From: Rhynchonema sp. JSB1_4
Taxonomy: Eukaryota > Nematoda > Chromadorea > Monhysterida > Xyalidae
Length of the DNA: 64,000 nucleotides
Reading direction: 5' to 3'
Assembly: GCA_030248065.1 (NCBI GenBank)
Contig: JASAMV010005060.1
Location: forward strand, 26,121-90,120
Under the pieces are notes generated by a model. The model saw only the letters and a program-made list of their open reading frames with translations, was not told where the DNA came from and did not search any database. Positions 1 through 11,844 of the stretch are shown piece by piece. The stretch's first letter is position 1, and every line of letters begins with the position of its first letter. Both the position numbers and the translations under genes were made by a program.

Positions 1-234
1 AAAAAATTGGTAACAATTGTATACATGCTACTATTGATAAAAATCACTGATGTTCTATGTCGCAGACGCGGCTGTTCGATTGAGGTCGGGAAATTTCAAG
101 TTGTGAACGTTTCGGCACCAAATATATGTACACATGAGCATCAGATAGAAGTTCACTCTTTCAGCATTCAGGAGAGCGGTCAAGGCAATATATTGCGCAT
201 TACTTTATTCACTCAGTTTTCATTTTCGTTGCAG

Positions 235-3200
235 AGAGGCAGCACGTCGCGAACTAGAGAAACAGCGCAAGGCCGAAGCCGAGAAGCAACGCGTTCGGGA
301 CATGATGCAACAACGACAGGACACGCAGGAGCAGGTTGGAACTTTTTGGTTAATTTTTAATTTTCATCTTTGATGCTCAAAAATGTAAACTTTTTGTCTT
401 TTACAGCTTTGTCACGCCAAGCAGAAGCAGAAGAACATGACTTTCCAACTGCAAGCGCTCGGTGAGAAGGCGACGGAGACAAATGAACACATCACGAAAC
501 AGAGAGACAAAATTGTCGGGGTATGTCTTCCAGCACAAAACCGTCTAGTATGTATCTCTTGAGGTTGCGTTGCCATCTGGTGGATTTACACTGACGATCG
601 TCTGGTGCACCACCCGTCTGTAGAAACTGACCAAAATGGAAAATCAAGAACGCAACTCGGATTACGCAAAATATGCATGCAATTGGAGTAAAAATTCGAA
701 AAACCAAATTTTCAAAAATTCGAAACACCAAATTTTCAAAAATTCGAAAGAGCAAATTGTCACTGAAAAATTTGTATCCAGATCACAAGCCAAATTGACG
801 GCATGAAGAAAAAACGCGATGAGAAAGTGTCGGCCATTGACGCGTTGAAAGCCGAAATCCAGGCGACACAAGCAGCCATCAGTGAACTGTCGTTGCGCAA
901 GAATGATGTGTTGACCAATCGTAAACAGGTGGTCGCACAGTCGAGTGTCGCCGATTCATATAAACAGGTGATGATGATTGAGTGTCATTTATGATCCGAT
1001 CACATAACTTGCTATCGTATCGACCATTGTCGTGGTTATATTTTTCTCACATTCTGTCTAAAATACCAAGGTTTCAAACAAATCATCACAACAAATTCAG
1101 GTGCTTACGTCCTACCAGAAGCACGAGGGCAATATTTCGCGTCTGAAGCAAGAGATCACGATGATAAATGCTGATCTGGACACAAAAACACAGCTGACCA
1201 AGGAGCGACAGCAGTATTTGATGCAGATCAGGGCCGAACTGAAACAGGCCGTGCAGCCAAATGCGGACTTGTATGAAAAGTGGGTGCGGAATGAGAGTCT
1301 TTCAGTTTAGCGATAATTTATAGCGATAGCGATTCGTGTGATAATTTGGAAACAACACACGAAGTCCCCCCACTGTGGGCCTGGCAACTTTTGCTCATGC
1401 CGCTATGGCGAAGGTTGTCAGTTTTTGTTTGGGCCGTATATTGTGATTGAGTTCACGCGCCGGTTTCAACCAGGCTGCAAAAAAACGGGAAAGATAACGC
1501 TTGAACGAAATTACTACGATAACCCTGTCGCAGAATTCTGTTCAAACAAAAACGACGGATGTCATAAGTTTGATATGGTTCGGATCGGACAGAATGAACA
1601 TTGTTGTATGCCGTCGAAGCGAAACGAAACAATCTAGCTACCATAACACCTACCTAATGATGTTACATATGTATAAAAGGTGATCACCGTTTGCAGATTA
1701 CTAGCCGCCCAACGTCAGGCACAGTCATTGCTTGCCGATTTCCACCCGACAACGCCTGCCGTGCCCACAGGCAGCCAACACGAGACTGAGCAAGTGTCGA
1801 TTAATGCCGAGGACGGACAAGCGATGCAGACTGTCAGGTGAGACTGTGTGATTGCTTCAAAAAAATAGCTAGAACTAAACCAGGCTTGACTGACGCCCAA
1901 GTTTGTAAAAACCGGGTGGTGCGGTCCCATTGATTACTGAGTTACAATACGTTTGTTCTCCCCACCACTGTCCCACACTACAGGTACCGTGCGTTGTACG
2001 AATTCCAAGCGCGCAACGATGACGAGCTGTCGTTTCAACCCGGAGATACGATATTGGTGTTTAGGGTGAAATATTATAAACGTTTCCTGGCACAAATGTT
2101 TTTATCTGTTTTCAAGTATATTGTGTTCACAGGACCATCACGCCGAGCCGGGTTGGTTGGCTGGTCAGGTGCGGGATAAAGTTGGATGGTTCCCCGAAGC
2201 GTTCGCTGAATGTCTGGACACGAATGGAGTGGCGAACGATGCTAATGGTTGATTCCTTAGTCTTATGTCTTATAATCACTTCTTGATTTTAAAATGTTTT
2301 TTTATTTTGTCTATCTTCCGCAGATGCAGTCGGCGTGATGAGTCCGTCGGGATCGGCCGGTCAGAAACTGGATCGTATCGATGAAACATCAGGCGAAGAG
2401 CAGACAATCGATAAAGTGGCCAATGGAATCGCTGCGGATGCTGCTGGTATGACATGAGCTGGGATTGTCATTTTGGCTCAGCAAACTTGGTGATCGGATA
2501 GAAGACTATGCTTGACCCAAGGCAGAGCTGTTCCGATACAACGACATCAAGTTTGATACCGGAACTTCTTCGTTGTGATTATTTTTGATCTCTGACCGTT
2601 GCTTCACTTCAGCGCCCACCAACGGCACGCCGGTTGCTGAAGGGACGGCCAATGAGGGCTTTGGTGGATCGACCGGTTTCGATGATGATTTCGGCAAGGT
2701 CACACCCGAACAGGCCACGTCGGACGCTGCTGGTTGGTAATTATTGTTGGTTCTTGCCATCACAAGCGTTTTATCGTAACGTAAAACGATCTCGTTGATG
2801 TGTTTGGTGTCACATTGTGGACATCTGGTGCATGCTCACTGATGATGGGCTGGCGTCCGAGCGAACACGTTGAATTTGAAACGGGCTACCAGAAACGCGC
2901 TATATAACAAATACCCAAACGAATATAGGATCGCAATCGTTTCAGCCAAGCAACCAGTGCAGATGGCTCAAGCGACGTATCCATGGAAAGCGAAGAAAGA
3001 GGGACATCTCAGCTTCCAGAAGGGTGACGTCATCAAAATACTGGAAATGCAAGAAATGTGGTGGTTGGGTGAACTGAATGGTGTTCAGGTATGAGGCCGA
3101 GCTCGCAAAGATTAGGGATATTTTGGTTGGGAAATGTTCGTTTTCAAAAGTCTTCGTGATTATTCAGGGTCTGTTGCCAAAATCCTGTGTTCGTCTGGTG

Positions 3201-6200
3201 GACAGCTCAAAGTTTGTCGCCGCGTCAAGCACACCTGCTGCTGCATCAAACTCGACCGCGGCCGCTTCAGGTAAATAAACGGTCCATTTTGTTTGTGGTG
3301 TTGGTTGTGTTGTAGTTTGTTATATTCTCTTGGATTGGAAGTTGTAGTTTTTGGTATGGCCCATGCATTAAGTATAGGATGAGCCTACTGTCAAGTTGCT
3401 AAAATATGAAAATAAGCCACACAGCGCCGTAGGTATGAGAAACCGCAAGGATGGTGCCGTGGTACAAACACGGGCTATGTTTGTGCACTGCAATCAAAAC
3501 GGTACAAACAGTCATATTGATCATAACTCAATCGCAGCATCGTCAACATCGGTGCCCAGCAGTGCATCAGGCGAGTGGTGCGTCAGTCTGTATCCGTTCG
3601 CGGCTGCCGAAAGTGGTGATTTGGGTTTTGAGGCCAACGAACGAATATTTGTGACATCGAAGGAGGGCGATTGGTGGAATGGACAGATCGGCGATCGACA
3701 CGGCATATTCCCGGCCAGTTATGTGCAGGTGCGTGCTTCACTGATCTTCAAGTGATATCAGCTCTGGTGATCGGTCCTGTTGGTTTCCTTTGTTCATAAA
3801 AATAATACTTTGGAACATGCGGATGCCCCTTTATCAGGCCAGTGCAACGCGAGAAAAACTAGTTGGGCCAATTTTGTAGCATGAATGAATTTATTTCAAT
3901 AACAAGCTTTTTACAGCCTGACGATTCGGCGGCCGCCCCGCAGCGCCCCGGCTCCGCGTCCGGTTCTGTGGTCAGCGCAACAGGTGAGCCAGAATACCAC
4001 GACGCCACACATAAATTTCTGTAACATTTACCAGTACCAACTTGACTTCGATGATCAATTCCCCATCTGTTTTCGCGCTTTCAGAATCACTAGAGATTGG
4101 AAAAGTGATCGCGCCGTTCACCGCTGGTGCGGCCAATCAGCTCAGCCTCAAACAGGGCGATCTGATTCAAATTCGGGCCAAAAGTCCCACCGGCTGGTTC
4201 GAGGGTGAGCTGCAGCGAAAGGGCGAAGAACGTCGCACCGGATGGTTCCCGGGCAATTATGTGAAGGTCAGTGCGTAATGTGTGAAGACGTGATTTTGTT
4301 CGAATTTGGGCACGTTGCTGGCATCAAATTCGGTCTTGGTCGGATGTGAGTGTATTCGGTGACTTTCCAGAGAGGTGTTAATTCGAGTCGATTTCGATCA
4401 TTCAAATTCGAGACTTGATTATCCGACCAGCATAAGAAGTGAGCTCGTCATTGATGCCAGCAAGGTGTGCATATACCGCCCACCTTTGCGTAACTCGATG
4501 AAACATTACCTGCCTGACTGACCGTGACCGGTCGCGCAGTTTAAACAACAACCGACATTGCGTTCATCAAACTATTTCCAAGATTCTTTTGCAGATCATC
4601 AAGAAGGCCGGCGGTGGTTCGCAAACGGCATCGATGCACTCGAGTCATTCGAACACGCCGAAAACGGACACCGTTGAGGCATTGTTCGACTACAAACCCA
4701 CTCACGATGACGAACTGCACTTCAATGCTGGTGACACCATCACGGTATGTTGTTTGGTTGATGTTGTGCAGGCAGTACATAATGGTGCTCTCCCTGTGGC
4801 GCGACTCTTTCCATAAACTGACGACTGTTCAATTTCCACTTTACGGATAATCCCCTACCTGCCGCATGAAATGTGTTTTGAATATTCTTTGTGCATAATA
4901 GTGCTCAAAAATTCCGATCCACATCACGTCACTACAATGAGAGTGGAGTGCATGTACTGTTCAAGGCAACTGCACTCACTCACATGAAGAAACCCTCCTT
5001 TGAAACATCAGGTAACGGAACGCAAGGACGCGGATTGGTGGGTGGGCACGACGAGTGATGGACGAAATGGACTGTTCCCTGCCAATTATGTGCAATCTAG
5101 GTGAGGTCGTAGGACATTGCTGTTCCAGGCTTCCGTAGACTTTGTTTCTTTATTTCTTATTACACTTACACATGGCAATTTCTTATTATTATCCCTGCTA
5201 CATGGCCCTGGACTGAATGACTTACATCGGAAATCACCAATTTACTTGAAATAGGTTTTTGCGCAAATGATCTTTTTCGTGATATTGGTGCGTTTGAATG
5301 TGTATTTTATTAGATTGTTCTTCTGTTTTTGTCCATATCCTGGTATTTTGCAATAATCCTCATATACAGTACTGGTGGTGTGGTTTGTGTACGTGAACGT
5401 GATTATTTCAAAGTTCGTTGTTTTCTCAAATCCAGACCCAAAGATGCGTTTCTCTTTCAACCCGTGACCCTCCCACGTACTTCGGTACATCTAACGAACG
5501 CACAAGCAAGACTTCAATACGGAGCATTGTGTGGTCCTATGAGTGTTCTTGATGCCTGTGCCCAAAGCCACCCAATGCGCTTATAATGGCACGTCTTGCA
5601 GGCAGCAAGCCATGTCGATTTAGGTCTACTAGTGCACATGCACATGTACGCTAGTAGTTCGACTGGTCCCCGTATGCGTGTACCATGTACATGCAGATGC
5701 AGCCAGCAGGCAGCCAGCTGTAAGCGCGTAAAGCACAAACATTTAGTCCATCCATGTGTATGTGTGTGCTCTATAGTGCTCCCGCTGGTCCGCTAAGAAA
5801 TTTCGACGCTGTTGGCTGTGCGACAGGGGTTGGCTTGCTTGCCGGAATGGAAATGATCAAAAAGTACTCACTCACATACGCACCACACCATATTTAAGTG
5901 CGGGGGCTGTCGAATAACTGTGGCCGACTATTTGCTTGGAACCCACCTACCAATCGTTTGGGGACTGGAGTTTGAGAAAACGCCGAGCAGAAAAATGAGA
6001 TTTTCTTAAAGTCGATTTTTATCCGTCGTTTAGTGATACGCTGATAATTCTATGCAGTTGGTTGGATCCGTTTTTTCACCCTTTTGTGATGCCGATTCAT
6101 TTGGTGACTGTAAAAAATTTGAACATTTTAGCCGCTCGCAGAAAAGCGTTTCCATGTCAAACGCAATATTTGTCGTCGTAACTCTATTTGAAGGCTCATC

Positions 6201-9200
6201 CTTGAGTTCACTGTTTCAATTGCTCTTCGTGCAGGAACCGCGCCGTTTCTACTTACTGTTTGGCGGATGTTTATTTGCTATTTTACAGTGTGCAGTTTGT
6301 CATTAAGATGTTGTCAAATTATAAATTGATCACATTTTTATGTTGTCGGTATTTTGTGGCTCACGTTTATCAGAATACTGTTCATTTGCTTGTGTGTTTT
6401 GTCTGTCCTGCCTGATAATCGCTAGTGGTTTGGTTACACCGTTATGCACCTCTCGCAATTCCCCGTTCTCTTAATTCGATTTACTGGTTTTTATTGGGTG
6501 TATCTTATCAGACAATTGTATCGGTTCGTTCTTCGATAGCTGCAATGTTGTGCTCGTATTTATGCCATTTTCAGTCTGTGAAATTGTTCAATTGTGCGTG
6601 GTATTTGTACTGTTTGTTGTGTGTGTGTTTTCATACTCGTATATTGTACTCGACCCCGTGTGCGTTTGTTGTCATACCATTCACACCTATGCCAATAGCT
6701 CGAAAATAAAGATATTATTATTTCATTCGATTCGAAAATGTTGGAGTTTGTACTTTTTATGTGCAGCTGTCGTGCGGTTTTACAGTCGGATTTTTTTGCA
6801 TGTGCATATAATCTGTTGGCGTGTGCGCGTGTGGATTGTCTGATGTTTCACTAGCTAGTTGTCAACCAGCCAATATGTGTGTGTGACCTTGTTTAGGAAT
6901 TCATGTTGTCTCGTGAGGTCCGGAACCCCTAGCTTAGGTGATGTTTCATTAGTTTGGTGTCAAACTTGGCAATACGGCAGCATTGTATCAACTGTCTGGT
7001 TGCAACCGTTAGCTGGTCGAAGTTAGGGTGGCAGAAAATTTCCACAATAAAGTCAACTGACCAAGACAGATCTTATCACCAAGTTTGATCCCGGCTGTAA
7101 CATGCCGCGGCACCATTGCAGTGCTCCATCACACTAGCATTCTCACATGTGTTGTGACATGTCACGTGACCCTTGTGCCTCACTTCAGTGCATCGACTAC
7201 CACGTCAACCACTACCATACAGCCGCAACCACTACCACAACAACATGAGACTGAGAACGAGCGTAGACGCGCCATGCATGCGCAGGTAGGTTAGGGCACA
7301 GGGGCGTAGGGCTTGGCTGAATATGGTTGTCTGGCAGTGAGTGATGTGATTAACATCGGCTACTATTCGTACCAAGTTTAAAATGTTACAGCAGATATCA
7401 ACTTCATGATCGGATCTAATTCACCCTGCCTTACACAGGCGCTTTTGAATTGAGGATAAGAGTATTATGGATGCCACCAATTTCGACCAGCCTGAATTGT
7501 TTAACTGTCTGTTGACCACTGTTACGCTGGAGAAAGTTGGTGGCACGAGTAAGATCGATCCCCAATGTTCATACCGTTCGTGCTTGCTGTTTGTGTAAGT
7601 GAGCTGTGGTAACGGTGTCGGGCATTCACGCATTCGTACTAATCAATCAAAGTACAGGAGCTGATTGACACCGAGAAGAACTACATGGACGACCTATCGA
7701 TGGTGGACGATGTGTTCCGAAAAACGCTTCGTGAGTCCGGCCAGATGAACCAAGATGATCTGAATCGAGTGTTCTCAAACTGGATCGATCTCATTGCGCT
7801 CTCCAATCAATTGCAAATGGCGTTGAGAAGGGATGCTGACAATATTGGTATGTGCTTGCGCGGACGGGATTGGCCTTGGCCATTCAGGCAAAAATTTGTT
7901 AGTGTTGAGGGCTGGCGATACTGTTACAGCACGTAAAATCAGCTTGCAAAGGTGTTTTTGGAGTCAGTGGGCAATCTAGTGCATTCGCACAGGGACGACG
8001 ACCTGGTGCACCATCCGTTTGTGAATGCAGGTTGAAACGCGCAAGCAAAGCCGCTGCACAATGCGCATATTTGCGATGGTTTACTGCAGGCTCTGTGTTG
8101 TTGCACTACAAGTCACAGTTTCACGCGTTCGTCACATTCTGCGAGGCTCAACAATACGCGCTGAATCTGATCCAACGCTACGAGCAGAGTCAGCCCGGAT
8201 TCCGTATGGTCTATGAACGATGCAAACAGAATCCGCTGGCTAGAGGTCTCGGACTCAGCTACTTCCTACTGCTGCCCATGACGAGGGTGACTAAATACCC
8301 ATTGGTTGTGCAACAGATCCTGAAATATACGGATGACACACATCCCGATTATCAGGTGAGTGAGACCGTATGATTTTAATATATTCGAGTTCATTATGAA
8401 CTTGGCGATCGGATCAGGTCCGACTTTTTAGAATATTTCAAGACGTGCTGCTGCTAATTTTGACCAGTGTATTAATTCTTCCGAGACAGCTAACAACACA
8501 CAACGTTGACACTGGTCGAAAATCACTCTGCATAAATAGGGCACGATAAGTGCTTGACGCAGAAAAGTTGAACAAGGCAGACCCGATCACGAAGTTTTGA
8601 GAGCAGCCTTGGTAGTTTACACGCAAAGTTTTTTCATCAACGTCAGTCTCTGCAATCGGCGCACGCCCAAATGAAACATCTGTGTGAACGCGTGAACCAA
8701 GTGGTCACGGAATGGGACAATCTACAGCTGTTGTATTGGTGTCAACACTACGTCAAATGTGACACGATCACGCCCATGTTTGTCTTCAACTCGGCGACAA
8801 ACATGCTCGCCAATCGAACTTTCATTCACTCTGGGGTTGGTTTGCTTTCACGGAGGTGTATAGTGGATGGCGATTTGGTCCCTTCGCTAATCCATCGTTG
8901 ATCTCTTGAGCACACACAACTATGCAACGAATATTCTCTGGAGAGCACTGAATGCAGGTCCACCACTATTTGGAGGTTAGACTATTTGGGGAGTGTGAGG
9001 CATCCGTAAGCTTTGACCTCGATAATAATCACGGACAATCGGCCGAAATATTACTGCAGCAGACTTTGAAAGCCCCACATGTGAGGTTTTGATAACAGGT
9101 TTATATTTAGTGAATTCATGCGTTTAAAGTGCGTAACATCGAGTTCGCCAACCCAGGTGTTGTACAAAGCCAAATCGAATCGTCAACTAGTGGGCATTCT

Positions 9201-10465
9201 GTTCAACGACGTTCTCATGTTGGCCACTCCGGATCGATCGATTGATGAATCGTTCAAAATCAATAGTCAATTGTCGGAAATCAATCTGTCAATCTACAAG
9301 CAACCGATATTGTTGCACAACGCCACGTTGGTCTTGCCCGCAACGCCGACCGGGGGAGGCAAGGGGGATGACTTGATCGCCATCAAATTTGGTTCGTTTT
9401 GTTTGATTTTCGCATCAAAAGTTTTGGTGATAGGATGGGAAACCCAACCTTGATGCAATTTGTTATTGGTCTTGTAATTGTTAACTTACTCTGTCTAGTC
9501 CTCAATGGCTTCGCAAAACCTGGGGTTCAGACCGATGTGCACTTCTGTGGCATCAGGGGCCAGATTACGGTTAATTTTCAAAGTGAGGATATCGTGAACT
9601 TTCAGAATTGTAGCCTCGCTCATCACAATGGGTTTCTATTCGATGTCTCATCAGCATCACCACGTATACGCTGGTCAACTTTGCATTTCTGAAAAAACGA
9701 ACATGCTCAGATAAGAAAATACCGAACATGATAAGCCACAAAATTGCCATAATATTGTTCATTAACGCAGATGACACAACCGTCAATGTGCGTTGTGTGA
9801 GTGGCAACGCGCGAATGATGTGGCAGAAACAGCTGGATCGTGCCATAAAAACGGCAAAGGCGAAACACATGGAGATGACACGGGACCTGGCTGTGGACAG
9901 TGGAACCAAGGGCATTGGCAGGTTGTTGATTGAGCTCGTCAGTGTTGACAACGTGGACTTGCCCGTCGCTGAATTTGGGGCAACACCGGTGGTGAAGTGT
10001 GTGATGAAGTTGAACACTCAGAGACAGGTTGGTGGTGATCAAAATATGACTTGTGTGCCACTGACATGATCCACCCACAAGTTTCTAGTCTGGTTGCCGG
10101 GGTTTTGGAGCGTTGGGTGCCATGGCCGTGCATTGTTGTGGCCTTGTCGATTCATGTCGTGATGATTGCAGACACGTCCAATCGACCTCACGCCCAATCG
10201 TGACCCATCGTCATCCCTGTGCAGCACCCAATTCCTGATCGACCATTCCGCCACCCAATTCCATCTATCCATTGTCGCCCATCGGATCTACGCGCCAGAC
10301 ATGGCTGTGGGTCGGGTACAGTTGAATGTGGCCGATTTGATACAAACATCCAGCGCACATCGCGGCCCGATTAGAAGACAGTTGCATTTGACCGGATGCG
10401 AGCTGTATCAGCAGCACACGCAAGTGCCAGTCGTGATCAAATTTGTGGTGCAAATGTTTGAGTAA
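235..10465 (+). CDS. ITSN: Intersectin, long form, 3' portion (coiled coil, five SH3, DH, PH, C2)
   Basis: Endocytic scaffold and Cdc42-type RhoGEF. Inferred exons: 235-334, 407-520, 782-967, 1101-1279, 1697-1837, 1984-2056, 2133-2247, 2324-2446, 2613-2732, 2946-3088, 3168-3270, 3538-3728, 3917-3983, 4085-4266, 4595-4744, 5012-5100, 7189-7285, 7658-7847, 8051-8355, 8647-8835, 9157-9391, 9771-10027, 10172-10465 (TAA). Phases agree throughout, giving about 1,213 visible residues. The first five exons are charged coiled coil. SH3A starts with [19 protein letters not shown]3B has MWWLGEL, SH3C has [18 protein letters not shown]3D has GWFPGNYVK and SH3E has [11 protein letters not shown] begins [13 protein letters not shown] and contains [15 protein letters not shown] has [18 protein letters not shown]; the C2 begins [19 protein letters not shown] domains must lie left of the window. 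The acceptor at 8051 is the least certain junction: the DH region there looks about 20 residues short. SH3B ends GLLPKSCV, lacking the usual Trp and Tyr. Confidence 0.93.
571..640. repeat. Dispersed GATGACCTGGTGCACC repeat, copy in intersectin intron
   Basis: Contains CATCTGGTGGATTTACACTG, then ACGATCGTCTGGTGCACCAC and CCGTCTGTAGAAACTGA. Further copies lie near 7975-8042, 35830-35890, 58165-58240, 60425-60470 and 61000-61050, and inverted copies near 42653-42690 and 44826-44870. The consensus is about 60 bp. Confidence 0.6.
2482..2560. mobile_element. Short inverted-repeat element, GATCGGAT family, intersectin intron
   Basis: The left end reads AAACTTGGTGATCGGATA and the right end reads TTCCGATACA then ATCAAGTTTGATACC, an imperfect inverted repeat around about 45 bases. 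It lies wholly in the intron before exon 2613-2732. The same terminal motif recurs at several other intronic sites in this window. Confidence 0.55.
4320..4458. mobile_element. Short inverted-repeat element, same family, diverged
   Basis: It begins GGCATCAAATTCGGTCTTGG and ends with CATTGATGCC. The start resembles the element at 16582-16794 (GGCATCAAAGCTGGTTTGG). It lies in the intron between the SH3D and SH3E exons. Diverged, so the limits are approximate. Confidence 0.4.
5101..7188 (+). other. Intersectin intron between SH3E and DH; possible short-isoform 3' end
   Basis: This 2.1 kb intron separates the SH3 block from the DH-PH-C2 block. Reading through the SH3E donor (gtgagg) gives Gln-Ser-Arg then TGA at 5102-5104, so intron retention would end the protein just after SH3E, the architecture of the known short intersectin isoform. 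An AATAAA at 6715-6720 could serve as its polyadenylation signal. I see no other coding exon. A small inverted-repeat element occupies 6957-7093. Confidence 0.5.
6957..7093. mobile_element. Short inverted-repeat element, same family
   Basis: The left end reads GTGTCAAACTTGGCAATACGG. The right end reads TGACCAAGACAGATCTTATC followed by ACCAAGTTTGATCCC, complementary in its outer part. It sits upstream of the intersectin exon 7189-7285. Confidence 0.5.
7970..8042. repeat. Dispersed GATGACCTGGTGCACC repeat next to a DH exon
   Basis: The copy reads GTGCATTCGCACAGGGACGA, then CGACCTGGTGCACCATCCG and ends GCAGGTTGAAAC, about eight bases before the proposed intersectin exon acceptor at 8050. Confidence 0.6.
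8398..8599. mobile_element. Short inverted-repeat element, same family, with an internal hairpin
   Basis: The outer ends are GAACTTGGCGATCGGATC and GACCCGATCACGAAGTTTT. An inner pair, ATTTTGACCAGTGT (8457-8470) and ACACTGGTCGAAAAT (8509-8523), is also inverted and matches the core of the palindrome at 51583-51634. It is confined to the intron between DH exons 8051-8355 and 8647-8835. Confidence 0.6.
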
Positions 10466-10530
10466 GTGTTGTAGTCATGACGTTTGGTTGAAACGTGTGC
10501 GTTCGTCGTCTTTCCCACGACGAATGCCTA

Positions 10531-10860
10531 ATTAAAGTGAATTTAACACAAATGTTACGTTTTCGTCAGTAAGTTGACAGTTTTGCATTCTGTCTTGTGG
10601 TTGTGCACTCTCATTATCTGATCTTCTGGTTATCCAAACCACATTACATTCTCACTGCTGTGGTGTTCTAATTTACGTATAATATACAGCGTGAATATCG
10701 GGTTCTGTCAGTTTCACATAATTCGCGTCATTTGATTTTCGATATCAAAGTAGATGTAACATCGTGTTGCTATAATACCTTTGCGACTTTTTTAAAATTG
10801 TCCAAATTGAATCATAGACATAAGAGATCGATTTCATTCATAAGCAATAAATGAATAAAA
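10531..10860 (+). terminator. Candidate poly(A) signals for intersectin
   Basis: An ATTAAA at 10531-10536 lies 66 bases after the intersectin stop codon. AATAAA hexamers occur at 10846-10851 and 10855-10860. Either could define the 3' end; no cleavage site can be read from sequence alone. Confidence 0.45.
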
Positions 10861-10901
10861 ATGCTACGGTTACTGTTACTCAGCATGTATTGTAAAGTGA
10901 C

Positions 10902-11075
10902 ACTACGCCAACACGAGCCCGATTTCGGAGGTGGCAGATAGTGAAACATTCACACGTGGCTGCTGATTTGGGAAGTTTTACACGTTGTAGAATACAAGGT
11001 GGCGCATGATGATTTTCTCCTTCTATTCGTCTTGTAAGTACACCGCCTCCGAAATCGGGCTCGTGTTGGCGTAGT
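10902..11075. mobile_element. MITE-like element with 33-bp terminal inverted repeats
   Basis: The left arm is 10902-10934 (starts ACTACGCCAACACGAGCCCG) and the right arm 11043-11075 is its reverse complement with about one mismatch. The 108-base interior has no coding capacity. No convincing target duplication is visible. It lies between intersectin and SLC17 copy 1. Confidence 0.75.
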
Positions 11076-11309
11076 TGGCCTTTATTTTCCTTTTTATGCA
11101 AGGCAAAGGAAACAAACGACCCCGCCCACGTTATAACTCGACTCCAGTTTGTGGTCAAGATTTCAGAAAACCAATGAAAGAGATTAAGAATGTGTCCTTG
11201 TTAATCCAAGCACAACACTCAGTAGCAAACATAGTAAAATTGACATGCTGGCAGCGCACACGTAAAACACAAAGCTCACAGCGAGCGTGTGAAATATTGT
11301 TGTTGTTAG

Positions 11310-11539
11310 ATATTGGTCGCACAATGACGATATAATAATTCATCAAATTAATCCTGATTTTCACGTTCAGTCACTCAACCACTGTGCCATTTGTGATTCT
11401 CACAAAATATTTTCAGCTGGAAATATGCATGCTTTGTGTGCGATCGCGCAACGCAACGTCACTACCCCGTCACTTTCCCGCTTTACGATTCAGGAAAAAA
11501 ATTTGACCAATTCTTATAAAGTCATTGTGACACCAATGC
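11310..11539. mobile_element. MITE with TATTGGTCGCACAATGAC ends, copy 1
   Basis: The left end ATATTGGTCGCACAATGAC and right end GTCATTGTGACACCAAT form an imperfect terminal inverted repeat. The body is a reverse-complement match to 50261-50743, including the stretches TTCACGTTCAGTCACT and TTTACGATTCAGGAAAAAAA. Two copies in opposite orientation support a mobile element. It lies just upstream of SLC17 copy 1 and could contribute 5' flanking sequence. Confidence 0.7.
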
Positions 11540-11844
11540 GACAGGCAAAAGTTGACACGTTTTTCTTGCCAGTTGCGTGATTGAATCGAAATTGTAATCT
11601 CGACCTCAACTGGAAGTTCAGTTGTAACATGGGGCCGCTTGTTTCCTTGGACCGAGAAAAACAGAAAACACTAGCTGTCACCACACTTTATTGGAATCAG
11701 ATATGTTATCAGTTCTGTCGACGCTCGCTGTTTGCCAATGTCCATTGTGCGCAGCCAATATACAAACAAAACACACCGACATGAGTGCAAAATAATTCTT
11801 AACACACACAGAACGTTATTATATTTTGTCCATCTTAGGTAAAA

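Noticed and set aside
9571..10017. 148-codon minus-strand frame
   Set aside because: Antisense shadow of the intersectin PH/C2 exon 9771-10027.
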